The position numbers and the translations under genes are program-made. The notes below the pieces were generated by a model. It was given only the letters and a program-made list of their open reading frames with translations, was not told the DNA's origin and made no database searches. DNA of 64,000 nucleotides from Phytophthora quininea (Eukaryota > Oomycota > Peronosporomycetes > Peronosporales > Peronosporaceae): NCBI GenBank assembly GCA_011947345.1, contig JAAVTG010000675.1:283354-347353 (forward strand), given 5' to 3'. Position 1 is the first letter of the stretch. Each line of letters starts with the position of its first letter. Positions 11,160-21,016 of the stretch are shown here, in pieces.

Positions 11160-12558
11160 CGCGGCTGACTCGGCGCGGGACTGCTCTCCACTCCCACAAC
11201 CAGTGGACTCGTCGAAGCGTCAGGGAACTCAGGGTCGCTCAATTTGAGACGGAGCGGGGGCGGGGACGCGAAGGCAGCAGGCGAGAGTCGACACGAGGGA
11301 GGCGGTCGAGCTGCTGACGGAGGCGGACGGGGAATGCAGGCGGCGGAGGAGCACAAGGACAGAGCTGCTCGGGCGGCGGCGTTGGCTGGCGGGCGTTTTC
11401 TCAACTGGGAGGTTTCTATGGCGGTTTCTATAGCCAGTAGCTCGAAATAGTAGAATGAGGTGTGATAGGTGTGATAGAACGGAAACAAGACGGAAATCCT
11501 CAGCGCGAGATTTTTGACCACAAGTTCGAGCTTGGCCTCGCCTTTTTCGTTATTGTTGGCGAAGAAGACAAAGACGACAACGCTCCATTTGGTGCGGACA
11601 AGGTGCTATAAGCGTGTGGCGAGGATGCAGTGCGTTCAATACAATACAGCCGCAACGTCGACAGACGAGGAAAAGCCGTGAAAGCCTATCGCTCTGCACA
11701 ACTAACGACACAGCCCACTTTACGACACAACTGATATCGTTTCCAGGCCCAGCACAATGCAACAAGCAGTCAACGACGACAACCCGGACTCGATCTTGGC
11801 ACGCGTAGACGAATTTCGTCGTCGTTTCAACCCACGACTTCTGCTCACTTGCCTAAGGGCGGTATTTGAGCATAAGACTAGACCACATGCATGCTCATGT
11901 GGGCGACCTGCTGTGGGCAAGTTGGCGTGGCGTCGTCATTACGGACGCCCATGTAGCACGGTCAACTGTAAACCACGAGAACTTTTGTCCGGTCGTGTGG
12001 TTTGGCATCGTGTGAGTTTGAAATCCAATCCTACATAGCCAAATCAGAAACTCCATAGCAAAGATAGCAACTTCAACTTCGAATCGAGCTCTTGTTGCCG
12101 AGCTTGGTATGTCTTGAGCAGAACGAGATGGATTTCGAGTGCTGTTTAATGCGTTTCGAGTGCAGTGTCCTTTATACTGCGCAGTATGCAAAAATTGGTG
12201 GGATTTCGACAGTGCATTTTCACAGATCGGATGAACGACCAGATTATAATCACAAGTGACCCCGCAGGGTTCACCACTTTACGATTCGTCAATCAACACT
12301 GAGGCCAGCGACTTGACAACCGGAGCGGAGCGAAGGTATGTCAAGGGACGGCGCGTAGGTCGGATGAATATGTCCAAGTAGTAGGTTCTATCTAATCTAC
12401 GCAACTGTGTAGGCGAAGCGATTCGTTCACTAAGAAAGCCAAGGCAAAAACGCCAAAGGGGCCACTTGTGATAAGAATCCCCAAGTTCTATTTTTTGCAT
12501 TCGAAAACCATCGATACAGTAACATACTTTGAAAACCTTTTGTCACCATCGTTCTCGT
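11160..12558. other. No gene recognised; upstream side of the PRL gene
   Basis: The first 350 bases are G+C-rich and could encode a Pro/Ala/Ser-rich extension of the PRL phosphatase on the minus strand. From about 11550 onward I see only short open frames with no motif or family resemblance. Confidence 0.5.
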
Positions 12559-13460
12559 TCAGCAGGCGTAGTAAGCTCGTTCCTCTTCATCGAGCAGAAG
12601 GTTTGCAGTGCTGGTCTGTTGTGTACGATTCCATAACTCCATGAAAAGTTTCACAGCGTCCACCACTGCAGGCAATGATCGTTAGCCACCATCCAACTGA
12701 GCATTGCATCTATATACTTACTACTGGCGCCTTGAACCTCCACAAGGTAGTCATCATTGGTAGTGTTCTCGACACCAAACACGGCGGCAGTCATAATGGT
12801 TCCTCCGCACGCAAGCAGCTCAATATCGGACGTGATAGTAATCAGGTTGTAGTGCGTGCTGCGGTGGCGAACCTCAACACCATCGTCAATCAGCATCTTC
12901 ATGCACCGCTTCCCCTTGATGCAGCTCCATACCCAGCGCAGATCGATGAGGACTCGAACCGTGTGGTCTCGTTGTTTAGCGGCGATCAGAGCCGACACCA
13001 TATCGTGATCTGTGAAGGAAAGCCCCGCAACGTTGATGGTTTGTTGCGAGTCTCGTTGATGCGTTGCAATAGGGCTTCACGGGACGAGCGATTAGCGTCT
13101 TTGAAGACGACGCTCGAGCTCATGAGAATGTGTAAACCTTAGGCCATACATGGTTGGCACGTCGCGAGTAATGCCTAGCACCGACGCCAGTGCCGTGAGG
13201 CTGCGTTTCGGGTCGAAACCCAGCTTCAGAATTTGCTCGCAATAACATTGGGCTGGTTGTGGGGGCGACGTCCGATCCGCGGTCTTTGAATGGACGGGTC
13301 TCTCTTGAGGATCTTGTAGAGGTAGCCCTTGCAGATGTCGTATTTATCCATCAGATGCACGACGATGCGGGGCGTCGGGATTGGCGTCGAACCCCGCGCA
13401 CAAGCGCACTTACTGGCGCGCGTTCAGGACTGCCCGCTTCTTGCGCGTCTGGCTTGGCAT
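12559..13460 (-). pseudogene. Helix-turn-helix plus PLD-like (mitoPLD/Zucchini type) gene, degraded
   Basis: The minus strand reads a short basic start at 13460 ('MPSQTRKKRAVLNARQ'), then a helix-turn-helix-like stretch ('DKYDICKGYLYKILKRDPS', 'DPKRSLTALASVLGITRD'), then a phospholipase-D-like fold: 'TINVAGLSFTDHDMVSALIA', 'DGVEVRHRSTHYNL' and 'VKLFMELWNRTQQ'. A 56-base intron (12666-12721, gtaagt...ctgcag) precedes the last exon, which ends at 12559. In mitoPLD proteins the H-x-K of the HKD motif follows 'RH'; here it is H-Y-N, so the catalytic Lys is missing. A one-base deletion near 13040 and shifts near 13135 and 13215 break the frame. An inactive PLD-fold protein is an alternative to a pseudogene. 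Confidence 0.55.
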
Positions 13461-13574
13461 GGCGATCTGGATCTGTGAAAAGTCGTGAAGAAAACCCTGT
13501 TAGACTACCTGGTAGCATGAGTTTTGGGTGATGGGTACTTGGTAGTCTTGTGGCTTTTCCAATTCCAGCATCGC

Positions 13575-14851
13575 ATGCTACTGCGCTGCGGCAGTCTCCT
13601 GTCTGTGCGCCGCCCGCTCCGTACTCACTGCATGTCGTCCTCTCCTGCCTCCAAGGCCCCGTGGCGCTTCGGATCGGACACACTGCGCTGCTCCAGCGCC
13701 GCCGCCTTCAACCGCTTCTTGCAGAGCACCCGCTCCAGCCTTCAAGCCTCGCCTCCTCCTGCTTTCATCCACATCCTCATGGGCAACGAAGCTGCCGACG
13801 CCGACTCGATCGTGAGCTCCCTCAGCTACGCGTTCGTACGCAGCCAGCAGTACAGTGAGGCTCTCCACGTGCCCGTGCTGTCCATCCCCAGATCGGAGCT
13901 GGTGCTCCGCTGCGACGTCACTGCCTTGCTGCAGGAGCTGGGCATTGACACGTCCTTGCTGCTGTTCGTGGACGAGTTCCCGTGGTCCATCGCCAGCAAA
14001 CTGAGGGTGACGCTGCTGGACCACAACGCACTCAGCAACAAGCGCGTGCCTACGGAGAATCTGCAGGTGGTGGAGATCGTGGACCACCACTCGGATCTGG
14101 GCCACCACCAGGATGCGGAGGCTCGAGAAGTGGCTTTTGCCGACGGAAATGCGCTGGTGGCGTCCACTTGTACACTGGTAGCAGAGAGACTGGCGACGAT
14201 GCCGCCGGGCAGTTCGCACGCACTGCTGTCGACGATGCTGCTGGGGGTCATTGCCCTCGACAGCATCAACTTCAACCCGAGCGCCAAGAAGGTCACGCCA
14301 AGGGATGTGGCGGCGGCTCCCGACTGGAAGAGACGGCGTTTGCCAAGAAGGAGGAGCTGTTTACGTGGCTGCAAGGAGAGAAGTTTAATCCAGAGCATTG
14401 GAAGAAGTTCACGCTGGAGAACAGTCTGCAAGTGGACTACAAGGAGTTTGACTTTAGAGCAGCCGATGGCTGCAGTAAGAAGGTGGGAATTAGTGCCGTA
14501 CTGATTGATCTGGAGGCATTCGTTCTCAAGACGACAGACGCCGGTGCTCTGCGTGACGGACTGGCAACATATTGCCAGCAGAATGAGTTGACGTTCCTGA
14601 TCGTGATGACGATGTTCATGACACCCGATGGCGAGCGACATCGCCAATTGCTCTTTTTCCAGGAGGATGGTACCGACGTAAAGCACTGCGTGGAGTTCTT
14701 CAAGCAGGAAAAATCGCTGCAATTGGAAGCATTGCAACTACCAGAGACGCACCGCGAGTTATGCATTATTGCCTTCAACCAGATGAACACGGCCGCGTCC
14801 AGGAAGCAGGTCGCGCCACTTGTCCAGAAAGCACTGGTAGCAAAATTATGA
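13575..14851 (+). CDS. Exopolyphosphatase/Prune-type DHH phosphoesterase
   Basis: The N-terminal DHH domain shows 'MGNEAADADSIVSSLSYAF' (metal-binding D-x-D), 'TLLDHNAL' and 'EIVDHHSD', the DHH signature; the C-terminal part contains 'LTFLIVMTMFM', as in the DHHA2 domain of Ppx1/Prune proteins. The enzymes hydrolyse polyphosphate or nucleotide phosphates with Mn or Mg. Two starts are possible: ATG 13575 gives a basic, mitochondrial-like leader, and ATG 13632 gives 'MSSSPASKAPWRF'. The frame changes once near 14325, between 'VAAAPD' and 'LEETAFAKKEEL', by a one-base deletion. Total length of about 425 residues fits the family. Confidence 0.85.
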
Positions 14852-14980
14852 TTTAAACAAAGCAAGTCGCAGGCCACCGCATCGGAATGGCCACCGATAC
14901 CTAGCGGGGTAGCCCAGGACTGCATGCCATTGACCATCAACGGGCATGTTTATTGCAATAAATACGAGGTTCTGAATGAT

Positions 14981-15766
14981 CTACTCAAAGGCGAGGGTCA
15001 CTCCACCGCTCGGCTGCTTCTTGATAAGCGCATTCGTACTGCTACGGACACTTGCTTCCGCACTCTGCGGCTGGAAGTCGGCGAGTTCGCTGAACCACTT
15101 GACGACGGGGAAGTGACCGTTGTAAATGGCAAAGTCCACGGCGACGGTGGTGCAGCCTTCGGAGCGGTTCGCCCAGAGCCATTGCACCGTCGCCAAGTGC
15201 CCTCCAGCGGCACTGCTGTCCATTGCGCTGGTCGTGCAGCCTTCCGTTCGGTTCCCATGGAGCCACTTGACCACTTGCAGATGGCCGCCCGCTGCAGCAC
15301 TATCCATGGCGTGTGGGGTGCACCCTTCGGTTCGGTTCTCATGGAGCCACTTGACAATCTCTAGGCGACCTCGGAAAGCTGCAGCGTCCATGACGTGCGT
15401 CGTCACCTTTACGTCGGGTCGGTGGGCCGTGAGGAATTTGATCACGTCGAGGAATCCTTCGGTCGCAGCGATCCGCATCGACCAGTCCAAGCCGTGATCG
15501 CTGATGTCGGCGTTGCGAGCACCCAAGCGCTTCAGGAGCGACATGTATCCGCAGCAAGCAGCCTTTTGGACGGTCCATCGAACGGAGCAGTCCAAGAAGG
15601 ACTCGATGAGCTCCGGCACCAGACCACCGGCGATCGGGCCACTTTGGTCGCGCACCACCACCTCCACACTCGTCATCCGCTCAAGCGCCATGGGCTTTGT
15701 CGCTGTTTGTCGTCGCTGGCAGGATCGGTTGTGCCTGCTTTCTGAAGGATGCACCACCTTTTTCAT
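14981..15766 (-). CDS. Ankyrin-repeat protein, intact frame
   Basis: A 261-residue open frame with at least five WLH-type ankyrin units ('FRGRLEIVKWLHENRTEGCT', 'AGGHLQVVKWLHGNRTEGCT', 'AGGHLATVQWLWANRSEGCT'), preceded by a helical leader ('LIESFLDCSVRWTVQKAACC'). The start could be ATG 15766, or ATG 15691 or 15676 ('MTSVEVVVRDQ'), which resembles the next ankyrin gene better. It is homologous to the gene at 16192-16976 and lies in tandem with it. Presumed protein-binding; no enzymatic domain is seen. Confidence 0.85.
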   Translation of the reverse strand: MKKVVHPSESRHNRSCQRRQTATKPMALERMTSVEVVVRDQSGPIAGGLVPELIESFLDCSVRWTVQKAACCGYMSLLKRLGARNADISDHGLDWSMRIAATEGFLDVIKFLTAHRPDVKVTTHVMDAAAFRGRLEIVKWLHENRTEGCTPHAMDSAAAGGHLQVVKWLHGNRTEGCTTSAMDSSAAGGHLATVQWLWANRSEGCTTVAVDFAIYNGHFPVVKWFSELADFQPQSAEASVRSSTNALIKKQPSGGVTLAFE

Positions 15767-16191
15767 GGATCTGAGCGGGGCATGCGAAGGTGTCTAACCT
15801 CGTATCACCCACACCATTTTCATGCGAAGCTGTCTGCACTATCAAGTGCCTCAGAATAGTCGTCACCTCGGCTCATTGTCACCTCCGCATCGATTGAGGT
15901 TTCAGTGACACATGCAGCAATTAGAGCTTGCTTCGCATCAAGCACAGCGGTACTTTGCATCACCAAATAAATGACCCCTTCAGACAATTACGATGTAGTT
16001 GGCTGTGAACCGAGCCATGCTTCTCCACCAGGTGTGGGTGATCTAGTTCGTGAGACACATGAACATGGTGAATGTGTTGTTGTTAAACTACGTGGTTCAT
16101 TATTACTTATGGATCCGCTCGAACCGTTCGCTTCCAGCTCGTCGATGCAGCAACTCAATAATACGTCAAAGGTGGCGGTGCTGTTGTGGTC
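15767..16191. other. Spacer between the two ankyrin genes
   Basis: Upstream region of the ankyrin gene at 14981-15766 and downstream region of the one at 16192-16976. A+T-richer than the flanking genes. No gene seen. Confidence 0.5.
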
Positions 16192-16976
16192 TTACTGTCG
16201 CTGTCGGCACATGACGCCCATGCTCATTCGCCGCGGAAGACTCGGTGGCGCGTCAAGCAGGTTCGCGCTCAGTCGTCGCTCTCGTGGGGTCCACCGCGAC
16301 GACGACCGTCTCTTGGAAGCGTTGCTGTACGACGCTTCATCGTCGCCGTCGACCTGCTTGGCGCGCTGCTCGTTCAACCAACGCAGAATCTCAATATGGC
16401 CGTTGAGCAGCGCAAAGTTGGAGGCGACGGTGGTGAAGCCTTCGGTGCGGTTGGCGGCGAGCCACTGCACCGTCGTGAGGTGGCCTCCGCGGCGGCGCTA
16501 TCCATGGCCGCCGAGGTGCAGCCCTCGTCTCGGTTCTCATGCAGCCATTGCACCACGTCCAAACGGCCATAGGCGGCGGCGCTGTCCATGGCGGCCGTCG
16601 TGCAGCCTTCGTCGCGGTAGTGGTGGAGCCACTTGATGACGTGCAGGTGGCCCCGGAGCGCCGCCGAGTCCATGACGCGCGTCGAGCACTCCATGTCGGG
16701 CTGGTAGGCGGTCAGCCACTTGACGATGCGCAGGTCGCCGCGGTCGGCCGCCGTGCGCAGCGCCCAGTCCAGCTCTCGGGGCGTGATCGGCGCCTCGCGT
16801 TTGCTCAGACGGTCGAGCAGCGTCAAGTGGCCGGCGCAGGCAGCGCGTTCGACCGTCCACTTTCGGGACGCGTCCAGGTACTCGCTCGTCAGCTCTGCAA
16901 TGTGCGGACACCCGGCCAGCGCGTCCTGCTCGCGCAGCACGATGTCGACGGCGGCGAACACTTGCGTTCTCTGCAT
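16192..16976 (-). CDS. Ankyrin-repeat protein, one frameshift
   Basis: Starting at ATG 16976 ('MQRTQVFAAVDIVLREQD') the product has the same plan as the neighbouring ankyrin gene: 'EYLDASRKWTVERAACAGHL', then units such as 'LRGHLHVIKWLHHYRDEGCT' and 'AYGRLDVVQWLHENRDEGCT'. Near 16485 the frame slips by one base inside 'AAAxGGHLTTVQWLAANRTEG', and the last units continue in another frame to a stop at 16192. The open frame reaches upstream beyond 16976 but that stretch shows no conservation with the neighbour. Confidence 0.8.
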
Positions 16977-17631
16977 GGCTGCTGGGGAGGCGAGGAAATA
17001 TCGAACTGAGGTGTCGGCCGCACGGCTCGATTCGAAATGCCGACCGAGGGCGTCTGCGGCGGAGCTGCAGGCAACGGCCGTTCCCTGACGTACGCAACGC
17101 CCTCTCGGCCGAGCGGTTGCCGTGCTCGAGATAACTTGGCGGCGACATTCTGCGAGCAGACGACAACCAGCGCGAGTCGAGCTGGAGCTCAAGGTGACGA
17201 TGCTCTCCATCTGGACGCATTCGTTTTCGGAGTCGCCTGTGGTGATGACGAGCAGTGTTGGTGGCGTCGACAAGCAATTTTGGTGGGCAAAACGATCGCG
17301 GTCGGCAACGGCGAGGACGCGGGGCGAAGGGGTCGCATGCTTGTCAACGCAGGAGTTTGCTTTGCTTCGAGAAGGCATGCAAGACGGACAAGCACTGCAT
17401 TTGCTGTAAAAACACGCATTTACTAGAACCCCATGTTGAAGTTTTATCCTTTTGCTGACACCCTGTCTGCTGCATCGCATGCATACAAACAAACGCATAC
17501 ACAGGAGGATAGATGACAAATCTCGTCGCAATACAGCCAAAAGTCGTAGTATCCGCTGCAAATTCATTATCAAAAGTGCAGCACAGAAGCCAAGCAGCGC
17601 AAGTATCCAAGCAGCGAAACCACCATCCGCC
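16977..17631. other. Divergent intergenic region
   Basis: This separates the minus-strand ankyrin gene from the plus-strand PDCD4-motif gene, so it should hold both promoters. Long open frames cross it on both strands, but none resembles a protein family. Confidence 0.5.
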
Positions 17632-17829
17632 ATGCCGCAGAGCCGCGAACTCGCCAATAAGAAGAACGACCACAAGGACCGCCAGTCGCGCGGCCCCATG
17701 GGCGTGGCCCCCGGCGCCAAGAAGGGCGGCGCCGGCGCCCACAACTGGGGCGTCTCCACTGCCGAAGAGCCAGCCATCGTGGCCGTGGACCGCAATGACC
17801 CCAACTACGACAGCTCCGAGGAGAACTGA
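17632..17829 (+). CDS. Small 65-aa protein with PDCD4/MA3-type N-terminal motif
   Basis: From ATG 17632 the protein is hydrophilic and basic at first ('MPQSRELANKKNDHKDRQSR'), followed by 'KKGGAGAHNWG' and 'DRNDPNYDSSEEN' at the very end. This K-K-G-G-A-G...W-G...D-P-N-Y-D-S-x-E-E block matches the conserved stretch that precedes the first MA3 domain in PDCD4 and in plant MA3 proteins. No MA3 domain follows: a stop comes directly after the motif. In PDCD4 this region contacts RNA and the small ribosomal subunit, so a role in translation is a reasonable inference. It is also reminiscent of 'GGAGxHNWG' in Serbp1/HABP4-type ribosome-binding proteins. Length and position upstream of a tRNA-modification gene are the only other clues. 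Confidence 0.7.
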   Translation: MPQSRELANKKNDHKDRQSRGPMGVAPGAKKGGAGAHNWGVSTAEEPAIVAVDRNDPNYDSSEEN

Positions 17830-18118
17830 GCGGGCACGGGGCCCAAGAGAGAAAGGGAAGATCCATGTCGACGGAAGGAAGAAGGAGGAAAAGCAGTGAC
17901 GTACTGAAGGGGAGTCGAATCGGACCCCATGAACGAGAGAAAGAGATAATTTAAACCCATATAAACAAGCAATGCGTACACTACCATCACAAGTGCTTGT
18001 CTTGCAGCTACACATCGGCCTCAAGAAGGGAGTGTAGTGTGGTGTGGTGATCTTCTTCTTCTTGTCAAAAATGTACCCATGTACCCTATCTGGTACCAAT
18101 TTCCGCCACCAGCCAACC

Positions 18119-19235
18119 ATGGCGATGCCTTCCGCCGAGGTGAACGCTGCGTCTGTGGGTGTGATCCCCAACCGCATGTGGCAGAGCCCCGAGCTGATCC
18201 AGGAAGGCTCTCTGGTGATCCTCTTCGAGACGCACAACTCGTTGAGCTATTGCTATGCCCAGAGAGACGCCATCTACCAGAACCGCCATGGCGCCTTCTA
18301 CCACAACGACATGATCGGCCAGCGCTTCGGCTCCAAGATCATCAGCCGCAAGAAAAGCGCCAGAGGCTACCTCATCCTGCTGGCGCCCACGCCCGAGCTC
18401 TGGAGCAGGGCGCTGCGCCACCGCACGCAGATCGTCTTTACGCTGGACGCCAGCGCCATCACCTTCGCGGCTGCGCTGCGCTCTGGCTCGCGCGTTGTCG
18501 AGTCCGGCACGGGCAGTGGGGCGCTCACGACCTCTTTGCCCGCACGGTGGCGCCCCACGGTCACGTGTTCACCTTCGAGTTCAATGCGCACCGAGCCGAG
18601 ATCGCCAGGGAGGAATTCAAGAGGAACGGGCTGGAGAGCGTCATCACGGTGGACTGCAGAGACGCCTGCGAGCAGGGCTTCCCGACGGAGCTGGAGGGCA
18701 CCATTGATATGGTCTTTCTGGACCTGCCCAGTCCGTGGAAAGCCATTGGCCATGCCACCAAGATGCTCAAGCAGGGAGGCTTTTTGCGTCCTACTCGCCG
18801 TGTATCGAACAGGTGCAAAAGACTTGTGATGCGCTACGGAGTGCCAACTTTGAGTGTGAGTGAGAAGGAGTGAGTTGCTGGGTTTTGTTTGGAGAGGTTT
18901 GCTGATGTTCTTGCGGTGCTGACAGTGATCCGGACGATTGAGACGCGACTGGTGCCTTACAACTCGCGGCTGATTGACTTGCCCGTGCCGGACTTTGGCT
19001 TCGGCAAGAAGCAAAAGATCACGACAAGTGCACAGACAACGGCTGAAGACAAGCAGCCTGGGAGGGGTCTGCTGTTGACAAGACGGGAGAAACTAATGGC
19101 CAACAGAAGAAGACTTCCGGACGCAAGCGAAAGTACGTGCCCGGCGGCAGTGGCGACCACATTGTGGCGAAGAAGGATGACGAGATCCGCGGCCACACCG
19201 CGTACCTCACGTTTGCCACCAAGTTTTTCGAGTAG
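18119..19235 (+). CDS. TRM61: tRNA (adenine-58-N1)-methyltransferase catalytic subunit Trm61
   Basis: The product shows the N-terminal beta domain ('LIQEGSLVILFETHNSLSY'), the SAM-binding loop 'VVESGTGSGALTTSLARTVA', the acidic strand 'GHVFTFEFNAHRAEIAREEF', the active-site strand 'IDMVFLDLPSPWKAI', and 'SYSPCIEQVQKTCDAL'. With Trm6 it makes m1A58 in tRNAs, including initiator tRNA-Met. An intron (18856-18925) precedes the last exon, which ends 'GHTAYLTFATKFFE'. Three single-base deletions break the frame, near 18540, at a T run near 18783, and near 19065. All conserved blocks are present, so sequence errors are more likely than decay of an essential gene. Confidence 0.88.
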
Positions 19236-19309
19236 AGTGGCCGGCTAGAAGATAGATAAGCTATACAAGAATGCATTTTTGCAGTCATCACAACACGATT
19301 TCAACTAAT

Positions 19310-20929
19310 TCATCCCCAGCGGAAGTAGCCGAGTATGTCCTTCAGCATGATCTCCCACCCCAGCGCGATGACCACCTGAAACACCAGAATCCAAATAATA
19401 ATCCACTCGAGCTTGGCGCCTTGGTGCTGTGTCAGCTGCTGGTTGAGGACGCCCACCCTGCCGAGTGCAACAGCAATTAGCTACAACTTTTTTCAATCAA
19501 ATGGCTGTAGTACCGAACGTACAAGTCGCGAAGGATGCTGAGGCGCTTGTTGAGTATACTGACGCGGTTGGCCACCTCCTGGTACTTGAGCATCTTCTCG
19601 TACAGGTTCTTGAAGTCGTCATTGTCTGTGGATTTTAAAAATACTCGGGTTCGTCCAGGATGTTCGAGTGAATGTTGACGTCCGCGAGCTCAATGAAGAG
19701 CTGGCCGATGAGCTTTGAAGTATCGTCCTGTGAGTACTGGATGGACCCGACCGTTGCAAGACTGGACGGAATGTGCTTCGTCGAGCGGATGCGGTCCTCC
19801 ACTCGAGTCTCGAAGACTCCCAACGTAGCCGATTGTGCCATCGCAAACGACAGCGCCATTTTTCAGCCACAGTTGTCGAGGAGAGAGTGATGGCGTCTTT
19901 CGCGATGCAGCTTTCATCGCCGTAGCTAAACTCCATGTCCGCCGTATCGACTTGGTCCATGCGTCCGGATGAGAACGGAGACAGCATCATCAACTGCCGA
20001 GCCTCTTCCTCCCGCGTCAGGCCCCAAAGATGCAGCAGCCCGAGCTAACAAACAGAAGCGCCTTGTGAGTCAAATTACCTTTATGGAGCAGCATGGAGAC
20101 GTACGAGAAGAAGAACGAGTGTTTCTGCAGAAGGGCTGCTGCTCGATGCCGAGTTGTCGCCTCTTCCTCGTTAGTCGCAGCCGTGCTCTCAGCAACGCCA
20201 GGGATCAAGCTCGAGTGGAGAACTTCCAGAAACATTTCGCTCTTCCAGCCTGAAAGCGCAAAGTTCGGCGATGCCGCTGGCGTTGAAGTGGTCGCAGGCA
20301 CACTGCCATAGTTTCCCACCTCAGCACGTCGAACTTCCCGCCCATTTGTCCAGCCATTTGAGCAATTTGAACAGCGCGATCTGCCCGCAAGTGCAGTAGG
20401 CAGAGACGCGCCTCTTCTCGGCGTGCGTCGGTGGCAATGGCGGCTTGAAAATATGAATCATGGCCAATTGCTCGTCGTAGTCCGACGCGTGGGCGCGCCA
20501 TCTTCTCCCGCTGGGACGACGCGGCAGCGCCTTGGACGGGACCATGGCACTCATGCGGTGCATCTTCACAGCACACAAGTCAGTCCCCATAACATGACAG
20601 CTTGTTTGTCCTCACCACTCGGTCTTTGGCTTGCAGACCAGTCCAGCGAACTTTGCCCTCCGGGAACCCGACAGCTCGCACAGGGATGACGCTGTCGGAA
20701 GGCTCGACGACTTTCTGCTGCAGAAGCGGAAGCGGTCGAACAGTTATTGTCGGGGAGGAGGGTCTTCGTCGTCGACGGCCTCGCTACTGTCATCGTCCCC
20801 GTCGTTCGGATCTTCTACTGGAACCGGTTGCAGTACTGCCATGGGGCTTCTCTTGTGTCGAGTGCGACGGCGGCGGCGAGCAGGCTTGGAGATACCGGCC
20901 GAGATCTCGATGGACGGCGTCCCCTCCAT
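19310..20929 (-). CDS. RMD1/DUF155 family membrane protein
   Basis: Minus-strand exons can be traced from ATG 20929 (acidic N-terminal exon ending at 20616), an exon from 20562 ('RVSAYCTCGQIALFKLLKWL'), and later parts 'GLTREEEARQLM', 'SVLATVGSIQYSQDDTSKLI'-like and 'LYEKMLKYQEVANRVSILNK'. The final exon 19310-19457 encodes 'LEWIIIWILVFQVVIALGW' and 'KDILGYFRWG', the C-terminal membrane anchor of RMD1/RMND1-like proteins. The last intron is 19458-19513. Members are mitochondrial or vacuolar membrane proteins linked to mitochondrial translation or meiotic division. Single-base deletions occur near 20735, 19862 (G run) and 19640 (T run); the central junction near 20050-20090 is not resolved. 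Confidence 0.75.
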
Positions 20930-21016
20930 TTAAACGGTCGCAAATGTAGAGCGCAGACGTGGAACTATCACAGATTTGATCACTCTAGCAACACTCGACG
21001 GCAACCAAGCACATGT

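Noticed and set aside
11757..12038. Plus-strand 93-codon frame near 11.8 kb
   Set aside because: No homology, no codon-use or splice support; probably chance.
17344..18237. 297-codon minus-strand frame across the PDCD4-motif gene
   Set aside because: It lies antisense to a conserved short gene and has low-complexity hydrophobic text without a motif.
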